Assembly (NCBI GenBank): GCA_037951105.1
Contig: JBAMJV010003307.1
Location: 186,001-250,000, forward strand
Direction of reading: 5' to 3'
Source of the DNA: Echinarachnius parma
Lineage: Eukaryota > Echinodermata > Echinoidea > Clypeasteroida > Echinarachniidae
DNA length: 64,000 nucleotides
The translations under genes and the position numbers were made by a program. The notes beneath the pieces are model-generated. The model searched no databases. It was not told the origin of the DNA and saw nothing but the letters and a program-made list of their open reading frames with translations. This document shows, one piece after another, positions 10,621 to 21,365 of this stretch. The first letter of the stretch is position 1. Each line of letters begins with the position of its first letter.

Positions 10621-10842
10621 CTACTGGCCCGTTCGGCCAAGTCAAATCATAGATGTTTGAATTTTACTTGCCCAGAGAGAAAATGTACTTGTCCACTTTT
10701 TTCAAGATGAGATTCACCCATAAATTTGAACAGAAATATCAGTTGCCCGATCGGACAATCAAACCATTTAAGAAATTTTACTTGCCCAACATCAATTTCC
10801 CTTGCCCCGGGCAAGTGGGCAAGTGCTATTGTCAAGCATGTG
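10621..10842 (-). repeat. Family S (GGGCAAGT) repeat
   Basis: Reversed, it reads CTTGACAATAGCACTTGCCC, then GGGCAAGTAAAATTTC, GTCCGATCGGGCAA and GGGCAAGTAAAATTC. This is the same order as 54888-55115. GCCCGATCGG is part of a perfect 12-bp palindrome in other copies. It is related in design to the larger GGCCCGA repeats at 13042 and 25771. Confidence 0.65.
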
Positions 10843-10849
10843 TTGCCAA

Positions 10850-11290
10850 TTTAAGGATTTTTCTAAATGATAGTGATTTACGTAATAATAAAAATCATTA
10901 AAAAATAACTAAAGCAGGTAGAGTAACAAAATAGGGCTCTAAAAATAGAGGAATTTATGCTCTTTCTTCCTGTACACTTCACATAACTAGTCTTCTTCTT
11001 GTTTAAGTGTAGTGGCACTGATGGGTTAAAAGAACACTTTGTATGTACACGTATCAATATCACTATGTAATATGTGTAATCTGTGCATTTGTTATCACTT
11101 TAAGGATGCATGTGTGTCTATAACCTTGAGCATACATTGTGCGCGTGTCTACGTGTGGATGTGGTGAACAATTCTGTCAAATATTTCCTAACGCTTCTTC
11201 ACTTCTTACGTGCCTGCATTAATCACATGTATAGTCTGCAAACTGTCTGCATTCCGTCACTCGTTAAACGAGTCACGTTTTGGCTGCCTG
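10850..11290. other. No feature seen
   Basis: Apart from short TGTG-rich pieces there is no recognised repeat, domain or exon. Confidence 0.45.
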
Positions 11291-11299
11291 ATAAATAAG

Positions 11300-11560
11300 G
11301 TGGGCTCGGATGTTAGATGAGCTCTTAACATGAACACGTAGACCCTCTTGATGGGGGCGACCATGATGAACGTCTCACCCTGTTCACATTTAAAACTCTC
11401 TTTTTGAACAATTTCTGAAAACTTTTTGAACATTTTCTATGTTTTGGTGGACCCTTGATAAATGATGGGGGCTTGGTTGTTTAAAGATGTGCTCTTAACA
11501 TGAACACTTAGACCCTAATTATGAGGGTTGATGATGATGATGAATATCTTTACTCTTTCC
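11300..11560. repeat. Tandem duplication, about 169-bp unit
   Basis: GCTCTTAACATGAACACGTA at about 11319 recurs as GCTCTTAACATGAACACTTA at about 11488, each followed by GACCCT and a GATGATGA stretch. Confidence 0.65.
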
Positions 11561-11627
11561 ACAAATAAATAGGGTTCTGATACTTCTGAATTGTAAACTG
11601 CTCAATAATTATGGGACCTATTAAACA

Positions 11628-11681
11628 AGATGTTGATGTTGATGTTGATGTTGATGTTGATGTTGATGTTGATGTTGATGT

Positions 11682-11719
<38 letters not shown>

Positions 11720-11775
11720 TTGATGTTGATGATGATGAAGATTTGAAGATAATGATGATGATGATGATTGTAATA
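11628..11775 (+). repeat. (GATGTT)n then (GAT)n microsatellite
   Basis: About 11 GATGTT units run into 12 or more GAT units, then a mixed stretch. The poly-VD, poly-H and poly-NI open frames here are repeat artefacts. Confidence 0.95.
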
Positions 11776-11829
11776 CGAAATATAACAATACAAATGAAAA
11801 TTGCAGAACCAATTTGAGAAAGTCCAACG

Positions 11830-12350
11830 CATGATGTGAAAAGAGGGCTATTCTTCTAAATTTGTATCTATCCCAACTGCTGCTACTTATTACTAGTTGT
11901 TGACACATCGCAAGCCTTTGTCTCAAGGTTGCCTATGGAGTGAACAACAAACTTTTTGTGAACTACTATGCACATGTACATGTATGTTTAAATACTTGGA
12001 TTGACAATGTACTTTACATTTTTTTTAAAGGGAAGAATTTTTTTTGCATTAATAAATTCATGTAAAGCTGCCCATTTCTAGTTTCTCAGAATGATGACCA
12101 GATATTCAAAGTAAATATTTCATAATTTATCATTTATGCATCATTGAACAGAGCTTAACTCTAATCATTGTAAACTACTCACAGACCTACTATGTAGGGG
12201 AGAGATTTGTTTAAAGGAAAACTCACAGACAACAAATGATGTGCTAATGCAATAATTTTTGCATCCGGCAGCAGATAGAAATATGGATTTTAATTTCAAC
12301 ATGTTTAAACATTTTCTGAATATAATCGACCGATTGTATTTAATAGTTTC
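11830..12350. other. No feature seen
   Basis: AT-rich sequence without a recognised repeat or exon. Confidence 0.45.
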
Positions 12351-12354
12351 CCTG

Positions 12355-12434
12355 TTAACCCCTTGACTGCGGGACCCGAATGGGTTGTGTACAAAGTTTA
12401 TGGAGATGTCTGAATCTGGAAGGAAACCGGTTAA
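12355..12434 (+). mobile_element. Family B TTAA-flanked short element
   Basis: It runs from TTAACCCCTTGACTGCGGGA to GAAACCGGTTAA with the family core GTGTACAAAGTTTATGGAGA. The ends are weakly inverted and both are flanked by TTAA; length is about 80 bp. Confidence 0.65.
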
Positions 12435-12439
12435 ATCAA

Positions 12440-13040
12440 GCATTAGATAATGTTTCATAAAAGAATAAGGGGAAAACAAAGTGGGCCAAAGACACAGTTT
12501 GTTCTAGATTTCCAATCCTCTTGGCTTAAATGCTTCTACAGGAAAGCTATTTTCCCCAATCTTCTTCGTTCCACATAAAATATCCGGTGGTATTCTCTTG
12601 GGTAAGAGGTAAGGAAGCAGAATATAGGGGGTTTTCCCCTTTCGGCAGATGTGGGAGATTTGAAGAATATCCCAGCGGAAATCTTGGGAGGAATTATTGA
12701 AGGAAATCGCATAAGAACAAAATACAGAGATAGTTCAATCAGGTGGAGGCAGTTTAGAAATCTATAAATAAAGACATGCAATTGGCTGGACAATAGGAAA
12801 TTATGGACTGTAAATCAAAGTAATTGCCATTTTCTGATGGAGGTGGTTTGAAATTGATAAATTTAAGATGGAATGGTTCGATCATATAGCAAATTATACA
12901 TTATTGAAATTATTGCCATTTCCTGCAATTTTGGTGACATAATATTCTATTTTATTAAACATGTACATGTATAAGTGGACGATTTGAAGAAAATGAAATC
13001 AGGAAATTAAACCAGGAAAACAATAAGTGTCACCTACACC
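12440..13040. other. No gene supported
   Basis: An 85-codon minus-strand open frame at 12536-12793 has no domain. No repeat relative was recognised in this window. Confidence 0.4.
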
Positions 13041-13041
13041 A

Positions 13042-13786
13042 GTGCTCGAAATTAACATTTTTTGCTGGTGGCCCGGTCGGGCCAGTAAAATTAGTATTTT
13101 TCCAAATTTGGTGGCCCGAAACCAAAATCTACTGGCCCGAAAAAATAAGGAAAAACAAAAGTAAAATGTATACAATAACCATATTCATAGTTTCAGGGTA
13201 CTGGGCAATACTTTTTATCAAACAAACATTGGATTCTTCGTAAACAATATTGCAGACAAGTGAGACAACTCACAACACACTGTTTTTTTTTTTAGACACC
13301 CTGTAATTTTTTTTAGACACCATGTAGTGAATATTCATGAGCAGCATATATGAATATTCATGATGCTCATTAGATTTTTAAAATATGCAAAATAACTGAA
13401 ATAACTAACAACGATTTTTAATATGAATTTTTTTTTATAACAACTGGTTAGAAAATGAGTACTGCTGCTCAAGAATGTATGAATATTCGTTAGCAGCAGT
13501 GTTACTTGCTCAATTAACTTGCAACTTTTTAACTAACCAATATTTTGTATGTGAGAAAAGGGTATAAGTTGCTGAATGCTACGTTTAAAATCAAGCTCTT
13601 GTCATGCCCTAAACATGACTACAGGGTATTAAAAAAAAAATTTAAAAATAAAAAAATAAACAGTTTTTTTTTTTTTTTTTTTTTTTTGCTTGCCCGATCG
13701 CGCCACCAAACATTGAAATATGCGTTTTTTACTGGCCCGACAGCAATTTTTGGGCCATCGGGCCTATGCTAATTTTGAGGGTTGCC
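13042..13786 (+). mobile_element. Family P repeat with GGCCCGA-rich inverted ends, copy 1
   Basis: It starts GTGCTCGAAATTAACATTTT then GGTGGCCCGGTCGGGCCAGT, and ends TTTTTACTGGCCCGACAGC ... GGCCTATGCTAATTTTGAGG. The two ends are imperfect inverted copies. A second copy, inverted, lies at 25771-26584; the two agree through the interior (for example CTCAAGAATGTATGAATA and CTAACCAATATTTTGTATGT). No transposase is visible, so it is either a non-autonomous DNA element or an unclassified repeat. It holds two A/T homopolymer stretches, including a T26-like run near 13664. Confidence 0.7.
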
Positions 13787-13789
13787 TAC

Positions 13790-14285
13790 ACAGAAAGCAG
13801 ACAGTAATTCATCAATTGGATACAATGCATGCACAAAGGAGATACTTTTTGTCAGTTTTTGCATGTAACAACATACAGTAGTTACTAGATCCCTCGAAAA
13901 GAAGAAGAAAAAAAACAACATAAAAACAGGGCTGCACAATTCGAATGCCCAGGGTAAAGAAACGTACATGTATACATACATGTACATACTAAACACTTGT
14001 AGAATTCAAGATGCGTAACATATACCCTGGAGGCTAGAGTGAATGCTCCATCGAGCCAGCCAAGGCTGCGAAAATGTAGATCCTAAACTAGGCACGTCTT
14101 GTAGATCGATAGATCGCATTTCTAGCCTAAAATCATACATTCCTCTTTCGTGTTTTTTCCCCACAACATAAAAGTCTCAGATTGTGAATCATTAAGAGTG
14201 GTCACACTATCCCATATGTGTTTTTTTTTTTTAACAAGCCTCTGAATTCTTTTGGGGTATTTTGTTTTCTATTCTGAATTTCTTC
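13790..14285. other. No gene supported
   Basis: ACATGTATACATACATGTAC near 13970 is one of many ACATGTA clusters. GTAGATCGATAGATCGC at 14102 is a short inverted motif. Nothing else is seen. Confidence 0.45.
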
Positions 14286-14928
14286 TCCTCTTTTTACAGG
14301 CGTATGATAAGAGTTCAACATGCGGCTAATACAACAGCAGGAGGAGGGACCCTCGAAAGTCAACATCTATGACTACAGTGTCATGGAAACTCGTGGAGTT
14401 TGAGAGTTGGGGTTATTTTTAGGTAAACACAAGACATGTGATCAATTTTAATAGAAACACTTTGGAAAATGAGAATTTCAACCACCATTTCTGACAATTA
14501 CATGTGATTCTCATTTCATTTTTTGTCCTTCTTTTTTAAACAGTACAAAAGTACAAAAGTAGGATGGGCACACTTTAAAGCCAACATCTACAGCGACATG
14601 GAAACTCGTCGTGGAGTTTGAGACAGTAACAAGTTATTTTGAGGTAAACATATTAAGCCACATGATCAATTAGAAACATGGTGGAGAGTGACAAACACAA
14701 CCAGAGAAACATGATGGGATTTTAATATCATTTTTGTTTCCTAACAAATTTAAACATGAACTCGTACAATCATATATAGGATGAATGCGTGAAAGTCAAC
14801 ACCTACAGGGGCATGGAAACTCGTTGTCGATTTTGAAAGTCAGGGTTATTTTTTGGTCAAACATGAGACACATGATCTATTAGAAACATGGTAAAAAGCG
14901 AGAATCACAATGCGGCTAACATGATGAT

Positions 14929-15050
14929 GATAATAATAATAATAATAGATCGTATTTGTATAGCGCATAATGCAGAGCAGCCTCTAAGCGCTTATTATTA
15001 TCCCTGATGATATAACTTAGGGTAATCGAGGGTTTGAACAAAACGTACAT
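14929..15050 (-). mobile_element. SINE 3' tail inserted in the array
   Basis: (ATA/AAT)n followed by TTTGTATAGCGCATAATGCA and CTAAGCGCTTATTATTATCC is the SINE tail in reverse. It interrupts one unit of the 200-bp array. Confidence 0.65.
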
Positions 15051-15324
15051 ACAGCACCAAGAAGCTCACTGGGTTTAGAAGTCGGGGCTCATTTCAGGAT
15101 AACACGAGACAAATGATCAATTAGAAACATAGTGGAAAGTGAGAATCCCAACCAGAGTACCATAATGCGATTCTGATATTTACATGAGGAATGAACACAA
15201 AAGTGAATATACATTTAATGTGATTCTAAGAATTGTTTCTAATGAGTTCAAATATGAGAAAGTAACAAAAGTATCGGAGAAAGGTTTGAAAAACCCTCTT
15301 AAAATTATAGGAAATGCTTGAACA

Positions 15325-15605
15325 ATGTGGAGGTGTAGTGGCACTATCGGATAGGTGCTTGACTGCAAAGCATGGGAGCCGAGTTCCAAAACTATCGATG
15401 CCCCAGTACAGCACTTGTGTCCTTCAGCAAGGCTCTCAATCCACATTGCTGCTCCCCACCCAGGTGCAATAATGGGTACTTGGCATGAATCAGGGTGTGT
15501 AAAAGGATGAGTGCACGGTAAAGTAGCACCTGCTGGAATGCTCCCCAGGGAGTGGAGAGAGTGCACATTAAGTGCTAGATTAATTGTAGGTGTGTATCAA
15601 ATGAC
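15325..15605 (+). mobile_element. tRNA-derived SINE, second long copy
   Basis: It holds GTCCTTCAGCAAGGC, TTGCTGCTCCCCACCCAGGT, AATGGGTAC and GGAATGCTCCCCAGGGAGTG in the same order as the copy at 597-941. The A and B boxes are degraded (GCCGAGTTCCAAAAC), and the AAT tail is missing. It is inserted in the 200-bp array. Confidence 0.75.
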
Positions 15606-15810
15606 CAAGTTAAAAATAAATATTAGGTGCAGGTCCCTCTGAGAGAACAGTGCAAAAAAAAACACTGAAGAGGCTAACCTGGATAAATACAAATCTATAA
15701 ACAAATTTGTTTTTGTTTTTTAAGTTCGAGAGTCTGTGTTATTTTTAGGTGAGCATGATGAATGTAAATTGAGCAGCATTGCACACAAAAAAAACACAGT
15801 GACAGCCAGA

Positions 15811-15888
15811 TTAACCCCTTGCCTTCAAGAACATGGTGGGCTATGTATAAAGTCTATGGAGATTTGAAAATCGCGAGGGGAACAGGCA
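15811..15888 (+). mobile_element. Family B TTAA-flanked short element, right end lost
   Basis: TTAACCCCTTGCCTTCAAGA, then TATAAAGTCTATGGAGATTT and GCGAGGGGAACAGG. The expected closing TTAA is absent. Confidence 0.55.
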
Positions 15889-16699
15889 AACCTTACATGT
15901 TTGTGATTCTGATTTTTTTTCCCAAAACAAAGTGATATGAGAATAGAGTAAGAAAACTGATTTGTTGACCTTGGCGAGTTTGAGATAAAAGGATATTTTC
16001 AGGACAACGTGATCGATGCGCATTCAGTAATAAATGGGGAAGGCGAGACTTACAGCCAACGTTACATTCAATCATTCTTATTTGTTTCCCAAAATAAATT
16101 TAAACTTGGGCAGAGAACACGAAAGCAGCAGGTTAGGTTGAAATCCACATGCACAGTGGGAAAAAAAGCGGAAAGTAGGAAAAAAGCGGAATGCTTGTGC
16201 ATCAGGCTATTTTTAGGACAAAATGATCAATGCGCATTGCGATTAAGAAGCATGGGGAGGAAATGAGAATCAGAGCCAAGGTCGAAATAAAAATGATACA
16301 ATTCTGATTTTCTTTTTTTTTCTATCAAATTTTAACATGAGAAGGAAACGATACAAAAGCATGAAGTGAAGGGCTGAGCTTGGTAAGTTTTGGATAAAGG
16401 ATATTTTCAGAACAACGTGATCGATGCGCTTGAATCCGAAAAACGGGGGAGAGGTGGGAATTACATGTACAACCACCATTAAGCTCAGTCATTCTAATTT
16501 GTTTTCCTAACAAATATAAACTCGAGCAGAGAACACGATATCGGGACGGGTTGAAATCAACGCCCACAGTGGAAACTCGACAAGCTTGCGAGTCGCGCTA
16601 TTTTTAGGCCGACATGATCAATGCGCCTTGAGATTGAGAAACATGGGGGGAAATGGGAATCAAAGCCAAGGTTAAATGCGCTGTGATCGTTCCTTTAGC

Positions 16700-17040
16700 A
16701 TTAATGTTCTGCCTATTGAAATAGGCGAGATTCATGTTGATCCTACCCGGATGGTATTACGCATTACCAGACGCAATCCCATAGCATCGCGCGTGCGTGC
16801 GTGCGTAATTTAAGTCCCTGGCGGAAGTATGGTTCTCTGAATAAATATCAGCTGAGAAGTACAGAAGAGGCATTTTTTTTTTTTTTTTTTTACTTTTTGT
16901 ACGCAAAAACAGAAAGACAGACACTATACACAGGTTTGACTGTATGAAAATGAGGCAGGGGTTCATGGCGATTTTTGGGGGTAAGGAGTTCAAGCGAGAC
17001 TGGGCCCCCTTGTAAAGCCACAGATGTCAAGATCCTCTTG
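16700..17040. other. No gene; small CGTG run and T-run
   Basis: GCGCGTGCGTGCGTGCGT at about 16789 is a short tetranucleotide run, and a T22 run lies near 16874. A CAGGTTTGACTGTA at 16929 is a family C end fragment. Nothing else is seen. Confidence 0.5.
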
Positions 17041-17044
17041 CTGA

Positions 17045-17800
17045 GTTGACAAGATAAACATGTTTGACACTTTGGATTCGAATAATATTGTTAAAAAGAG
17101 AGGAAGAAGGGCGAAGAGTCTAGGCTAAGATGTTTGACACTTTGGACAAACCCGATTAAACTATATACTTACATAATTTTTTTTTTTTGACAGTGATCGA
17201 TTTAAAGAAATAAAAGGAGAGACAGAGAGATGAAGAAAGAGGGAGAGGAGGGGAGATATTTGATACATGTATTAAGAACTGTGTGTCAGTGTGTGTCTTT
17301 CTGCAGTGTGAGAGAAATGAGAAAGAAAAAGAAAAAGAGATAGAGACATTATGGAAGAGGGAGAAGGGAGAGGAGTGAAGAAGATGTTTGGCACATTCAG
17401 AACTGTGCATCAGGGTGTGTCTTTCTGTTAGTTCAGAGTGAATGGGAGAGGGAGAGGCAAAGAGACAGAGAAATGACAGAAGAGGGATAGAGGAGAAGAG
17501 AAGATGTTTGACACCTATGTATTTAGAACTATGTGTCAGGGTGTGTCTATCTATGTGGGAGCTAATGGGAGAGGAAAAGACAGAAATGATGGAAGGGGGA
17601 AGGGAGGAAAATAGAAGATGTTTGACACATTCAGATTTGTGTTCTGGTGTGTCTTTCTGTGTGAGAGCTAGAGCAGGTGGACAGGGATATGGAAGAGGGG
17701 GGGGGGGGGGGGGGAGAGTGGAAGAAAGAAGGGGGAGAGACAGAAGGGGGGGCAGGAGAGGGGAAGATATTTGTACCATCTATGATTATGTTTTGACATG
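17045..17800 (+). repeat. Polypurine minisatellite, about 115-150-bp units
   Basis: AAGATGTTTGACAC or a close variant occurs at about 17127, 17253, 17381, 17501, 17615 and 17764. It is followed by AACTGTGTGTCAGGGTGTGT and CTTTCTGTGTGAGAGCTAAT and then GA-rich sequence. Units are well diverged and vary in length through their GA-rich part, one of which has a G17 run near 17698. The 207-codon minus frame is a low-complexity product of the tract. Confidence 0.85.
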
Positions 17801-17809
17801 ATATACAGT

Positions 17810-18540
17810 ATGAGGAAGGTGAAGGAGGGAGAAAGTGAGCAAGAGAGACAATCCCACAATCAAAGATAAGGGAGAAAGGAGAGGAGCAATGGGTGGAGAG
17901 GGGTGGAGAGGGGTGAGAGAAGAGGCCAGCAGTGGGCAGCAGAGGGATCAACAGGGGGTCAAATCTTCACCCCAACATGACACCATGGACATGACCTCCC
18001 CTTGACCCATGGGGTGGGGTGACCCCCCTGGCACCCTTCCCATCAAATGAATCTCGCTAGAAGAGAGAATGGGGTTGAGGAAAGGGAGAGGGGGTAAAAG
18101 ACGGTGGTGTTGAAAGGGTAACATTCCTCTAGAGAACTGTTCTGAGAGAAGAAATATCGAAGAGAGAGAAAATGTTTGGAGTGCTTGTGATGAATCATGA
18201 TATGGGTGAAGACATATATTTGAGAAAAAAGAACATCTGGTACTTAATTTGCTCTTTTATTGATTTATAATTTAAATATTTTAGCATCCATGGGCTAAAT
18301 TGTCCTACGCTCTAATACCACTTTCTCAAAGCAGCAGCAGCATGCCAACTTTCCTCTACAAAAAAATTGCATTCAGCAATCTCACTTTTCCTTTTCATGG
18401 ATACAGTCTCTATGCTAATGCCATGCCCAGGCCAGTGGCAGCGGATGACTGGCCACAATAATATTTTTTCTCCATTTTGAGTTACTTCCGTAAATTTAAC
18501 CCTATTTTCATTTCATCTTAAAAGTTGGTTCTGCATATTA
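17810..18540. other. No gene supported
   Basis: The polypurine character fades by about 17930. A GC-rich patch (CCATGGGGTGGGGTGACCCC) lies near 18008. No domain, exon or repeat family is recognised. Confidence 0.45.
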
Positions 18541-18905
18541 AAGAGGTTCAATAGTCCTCTCGTTGACAAATCATGAAATCGAGAATTGAGTTGATACATC
18601 CAATATTTGCCACTAGTAGAGGGAGGGTTAGGTTCAGCCCCTCCTATGAATAAGGGCTCTGCATAAGGTTCAATAACCCTCTCATTGACAAATCACGGAA
18701 AGTAGCATTGAGTAAATACAGCTGATGCATTACACTAGTAGGGAGAGGGGTAGGTTGGGATGAATAAGTTGAGAGCCCCTTCTGATGAATCAGGGTTCAA
18801 TAACCCCTTTCATTGTCAAATTATGAAAAGAGCATTAAGTTGATACAGCCAATAGTTGCCCTTAGCACGGAGGAGGATAGGTTGGGAGGGGTAGGTCTAG
18901 TGCCC
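18541..18905. repeat. Tandem array, about 123-bp unit, 3 copies
   Basis: GGTTCAATAGTCCTCTCGTT at 18545, GGTTCAATAACCCTCTCATT at about 18668 and GGTTCAATAACCCCTTTCAT at about 18794 start three units, each followed by GACAAATCATG-like text and AGGGAG..TAGGTT. Confidence 0.85.
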
Positions 18906-18984
18906 CCCTTCATGGAGGCTCAAGCCCAAGGGGGATGGGTACCTCAATGAAAATAAGCACTGACTGACCTCATAGAACACAGTC

Positions 18985-19330
18985 ACTTGCAAATGTCACG
19001 GTCACTAACTCACCGGAGGACTTTCGTTATTTGGTGAAAAGCTCCTAGCCATGACATTGTCATTGGTTTCTAATACTGAATTCTGAAAAACATGTTTTTA
19101 TAGAATAGCACTTCTAAGTTCAATTTTGAAAAGGGTATGTACAGTCAAACCTGACTTTAATAGTAATAACCTGCCTATAGCACTCAACCTCATACTGCTC
19201 ATAGGCGACATTCTTGCAAATGTCACGGTCGCTATAAATATATCCAAGGACTTTGTTACTTGGTGAAAATGCACATAAGAGTCCTAGCGTCAGCCCTGTC
19301 ACTAGCCATGTCATATATGTATTTTAATGC
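18985..19330. repeat. Duplication, about 228-bp unit, with a family C piece
   Basis: TTGCAAATGTCACGGTCACT at about 18988 recurs as TTGCAAATGTCACGGTCGCT at about 19213. Each is followed by AGGACTTTNGTTA and TTGGTGAAAA. Between them TACAGTCAAACCTGACTTTA at about 19140 is the start of a family C element. Confidence 0.7.
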
Positions 19331-19690
19331 TGAATTTTGAAGCGCAGGTTTTTATTTAAAAGCACTCCTCAGCTCGGGTTCATAAGTGTACATTCTATAT
19401 TTGTAATGATACTGGCAAACTGGAAAATAGATATGATGGAAATCACTTGTAGACTGTAGAATTCTCAACGTTTGAAATCGGTGAGATGTCTACGCAATTT
19501 TACATGCCTTAACAAATGGAACGACATACATTAAGTTCTTAAACATTTATATGCAGAATTTGGAAGAAATTGGAATTTTTTATATAAAAATATTTTAATG
19601 TGGACATTGCATGTACAGTCATTTTGTGGCCACATGCCTATAAAAGCCAACCAAGCCTTGTTACAAATGGTGTGCCACCCTGTAGTGTTA
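19330..19690. other. No feature seen
   Basis: AT-rich sequence without a recognised repeat, exon or domain. Confidence 0.45.
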
Positions 19691-19742
19691 TAAAGAGTGC
19701 CCCTACACCCCCCCCCCCCCCCCCCCTCCCCACATGATAATA

Positions 19743-20170
19743 GCGTCATTTCGCTCTGCGACAGGAGTGTGGCTACAACGCTAATCTTAGCGGGGGGTCG
19801 CACTCAGAGCGAAAATTTCCGCGTAGCGGCCAAACCTAGGACGGTATTTGACCGAATTAACGTCGGCCGTAGAGCCGCTACGCGGGTACGTGATCAGCCA
19901 ATCAGAGCGCTTGGACGGCGAGGCTCGCTGCCTCACGTGTTTCATGCACTGATTCGTACACACGCGCTGCATGCACAGTATGTTGTGATTTGTACTGCCT
20001 ATACCGTATGCTTATAGTACAACATGCATGATAAATGGAACGAGTGAAACTCCCGCGTATTCAGAATTGCGAAACTGCAAATAGATCGCGACGGTAGCCA
20101 GAGTACGGGGACGGTCACAGCGGATTTAAATCCCCCGTCGCCGCACATGCGTCGCAGAGCGAAAAGACGC
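19743..20170. mobile_element. CpG-rich TIR element flanked by TA
   Basis: The left end GCGTCATTTCGCTCTGCGAC and the right end (reversed GCGTCTTTTCGCTCTGCGAC) differ at one base over 20 bp. Both are flanked by TA. The 428-bp interior is strikingly CpG-rich (GCGTAGCGGCC, GTCGGCCGTAGAGCC, CCCGTCGCCGC). No open frame of note is present, so it is a non-autonomous DNA element, probably of a TA-targeting superfamily. The intact TIR and retained CpG suggest a young copy. Confidence 0.8.
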
Positions 20171-20392
20171 TAATCTTTGAGGGGTAAGGGGAAATCTCCC
20201 TACTGCAAACTCTTCAAACTCCTTGAGGGAGTAGGAACAATGGTCATAGTGGTGACTGACATACATGTATGCATGGAGGGGTGTCAGTCAGGCCTAGACA
20301 TGGTGTCAATTTATGGGCGGAAAGGGCGATTGGGACACATTATAATTACCCACAGTAGTCTTGGGCCCGCAGACCCAATTAACTATTGCTAA

Positions 20393-20611
20393 GGTACTGT
20401 AAACGTGGTAATGTTTGCAATGCATTAATTTTTTCGCCAGTTTCGCGCTGAAGTCGTCATCCCTGAATATTAAAACCCGCGAATATAAATGCGCGATTTG
20501 CAATGCGTGTAAACACTTTCTCGGCAGCGAAATTAAAAACCTGCAAATGTGTTTTTGCATCGCTCAGCGCGAAATATTAATCAAGCAAAATTAACAACGT
20601 TTACAGTACTT
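20393..20611. mobile_element. Short TIR element with ends GTACTGTAAACGT
   Basis: The left end GGTACTGTAAACGTGGTAAT is mirrored by AACGTTTACAGTACTTTTG on the right. Between them are CpG-containing, partly palindromic pieces (TTTCGCGCTGAAG, CAGCGCGAAATATTAAT). About 219 bp, no open frame; MITE-like. Confidence 0.75.
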
Positions 20612-20673
20612 TTGAAATATGATAAGTAGTCTTTCTCATGAGTACCTAAGACCAGGCATAAGATCAAAGGTAG

Positions 20674-20835
20674 TTTGGGTTCGTTAATCAGATGTGCGGT
20701 GCCATCTTGCGAATGTCTGCGCACGTTGTGGAACACACACTGGCTCAGTGTTATGCAGTGCGCATAAACTAGCCTAGTTCAAAATGGGACCCACTGTGTA
20801 ATATCCCCATGCTAGCCACGCATTCTACGATCTTT
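20674..20835 (+). repeat. Family E repeat, uninterrupted copy
   Basis: GGTTCGTTAATCAGATGTGC, GGTGCCATCTTGCGAATG, ACACACTGGCTCAGTGTTAT, then CTAGCCTAGTTCAAAATGGG and ATATCCCCATGCTAGCC. This is the reference copy that shows where the SINE entered the copy at 530-1075. Confidence 0.75.
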
Positions 20836-21252
20836 AATTCATAAATGACAAATATGTAGGTAGAATCATCATGCAAACATTCATGTAGCTCTGATAATAT
20901 TTCAACAGTACTTAAGAAGGCTACACAGCACGTTTTTCCAAACTTAATAAAGCTGGACCAGTACATTTTATTGCCTTTAAATTGAAGACTGTTCTTTGAA
21001 AGATCTTCAGACACTTATCAATTTGTTTATTATTTTTATTTATTTTTTTTTTCTGCATTTTGATTGAGATTGTTTTTTGACAATTCAAAGTCAATCTCAT
21101 TAAGATTCATTTGGGAAATGCTACCCTAGGGTTGTAACATTCATCAAGCCCACTGAAGTATCCCCCCCCCCCCCCCCCAACCACCAGATCCCCAAGAGAT
21201 GGATGTGGTTTGGTGTGGGAGGACCTTGTCTGTCTGCACTGAGCAAGCTTAC

Positions 21253-21266
21253 GTTTCCATGGCAAC
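21253..21266 (+). promoter_or_regulatory. X-box (RFX-type) motif
   Basis: GTTTCCATGGCAAC fits the known RFX-factor consensus (RYYNYY, 1-3 bases, RRNRAC) and is close to a palindrome. RFX factors control ciliary genes in animals. No gene start is visible nearby, so function is unproven. Confidence 0.4.
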
Positions 21267-21365
21267 TAGAGAGGAAGGACTGTAAGAGTGTCAAGGTAAA
21301 CATATAGTAATGGAAATTGTGCAAGACACATGTACATGTAAATGTACATTGGATTATCAATGTCA

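Larger units (their letters stand above)
14290..16690 (+). repeat. Tandem array of about 200-bp units, about 9 copies, with insertions
   Basis: A shared core (GGAAACTCGT...GAGTTTGAGAGT...TTATTTTTAGGTAAACA...ATGATCAATTAGAAACATGG...AGTGAGAATC) recurs. The Tau-like anchor TTATTTTTAGG or its variant lies near 14412, 14633, 14846, 15089, 15738, 15990, 16208, 16398 and 16598. Spacing is about 190-250 except where a SINE at 15325-15605, a SINE tail at 14929 and a family B element at 15811 are inserted. The first unit begins after an excellent splice-acceptor-like stretch (TTCTTCTCCTCTTTTTACAG, ending 14299), and the units contain AG|GTAAAC, so they look exon-like. All three frames are nevertheless closed. 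Left units and right units form two subtypes (the right ones have GATCGATGCGC). Confidence 0.8.

Noticed and set aside
17156-17779. 207-codon minus-strand open frame rich in S, P and L
   Set aside because: It is the translation of a polypurine minisatellite.
18940-19020. Minus-strand donor TCCG|GTGAGT
   Set aside because: It lies inside a duplicated repeat and has no acceptor or open frame.
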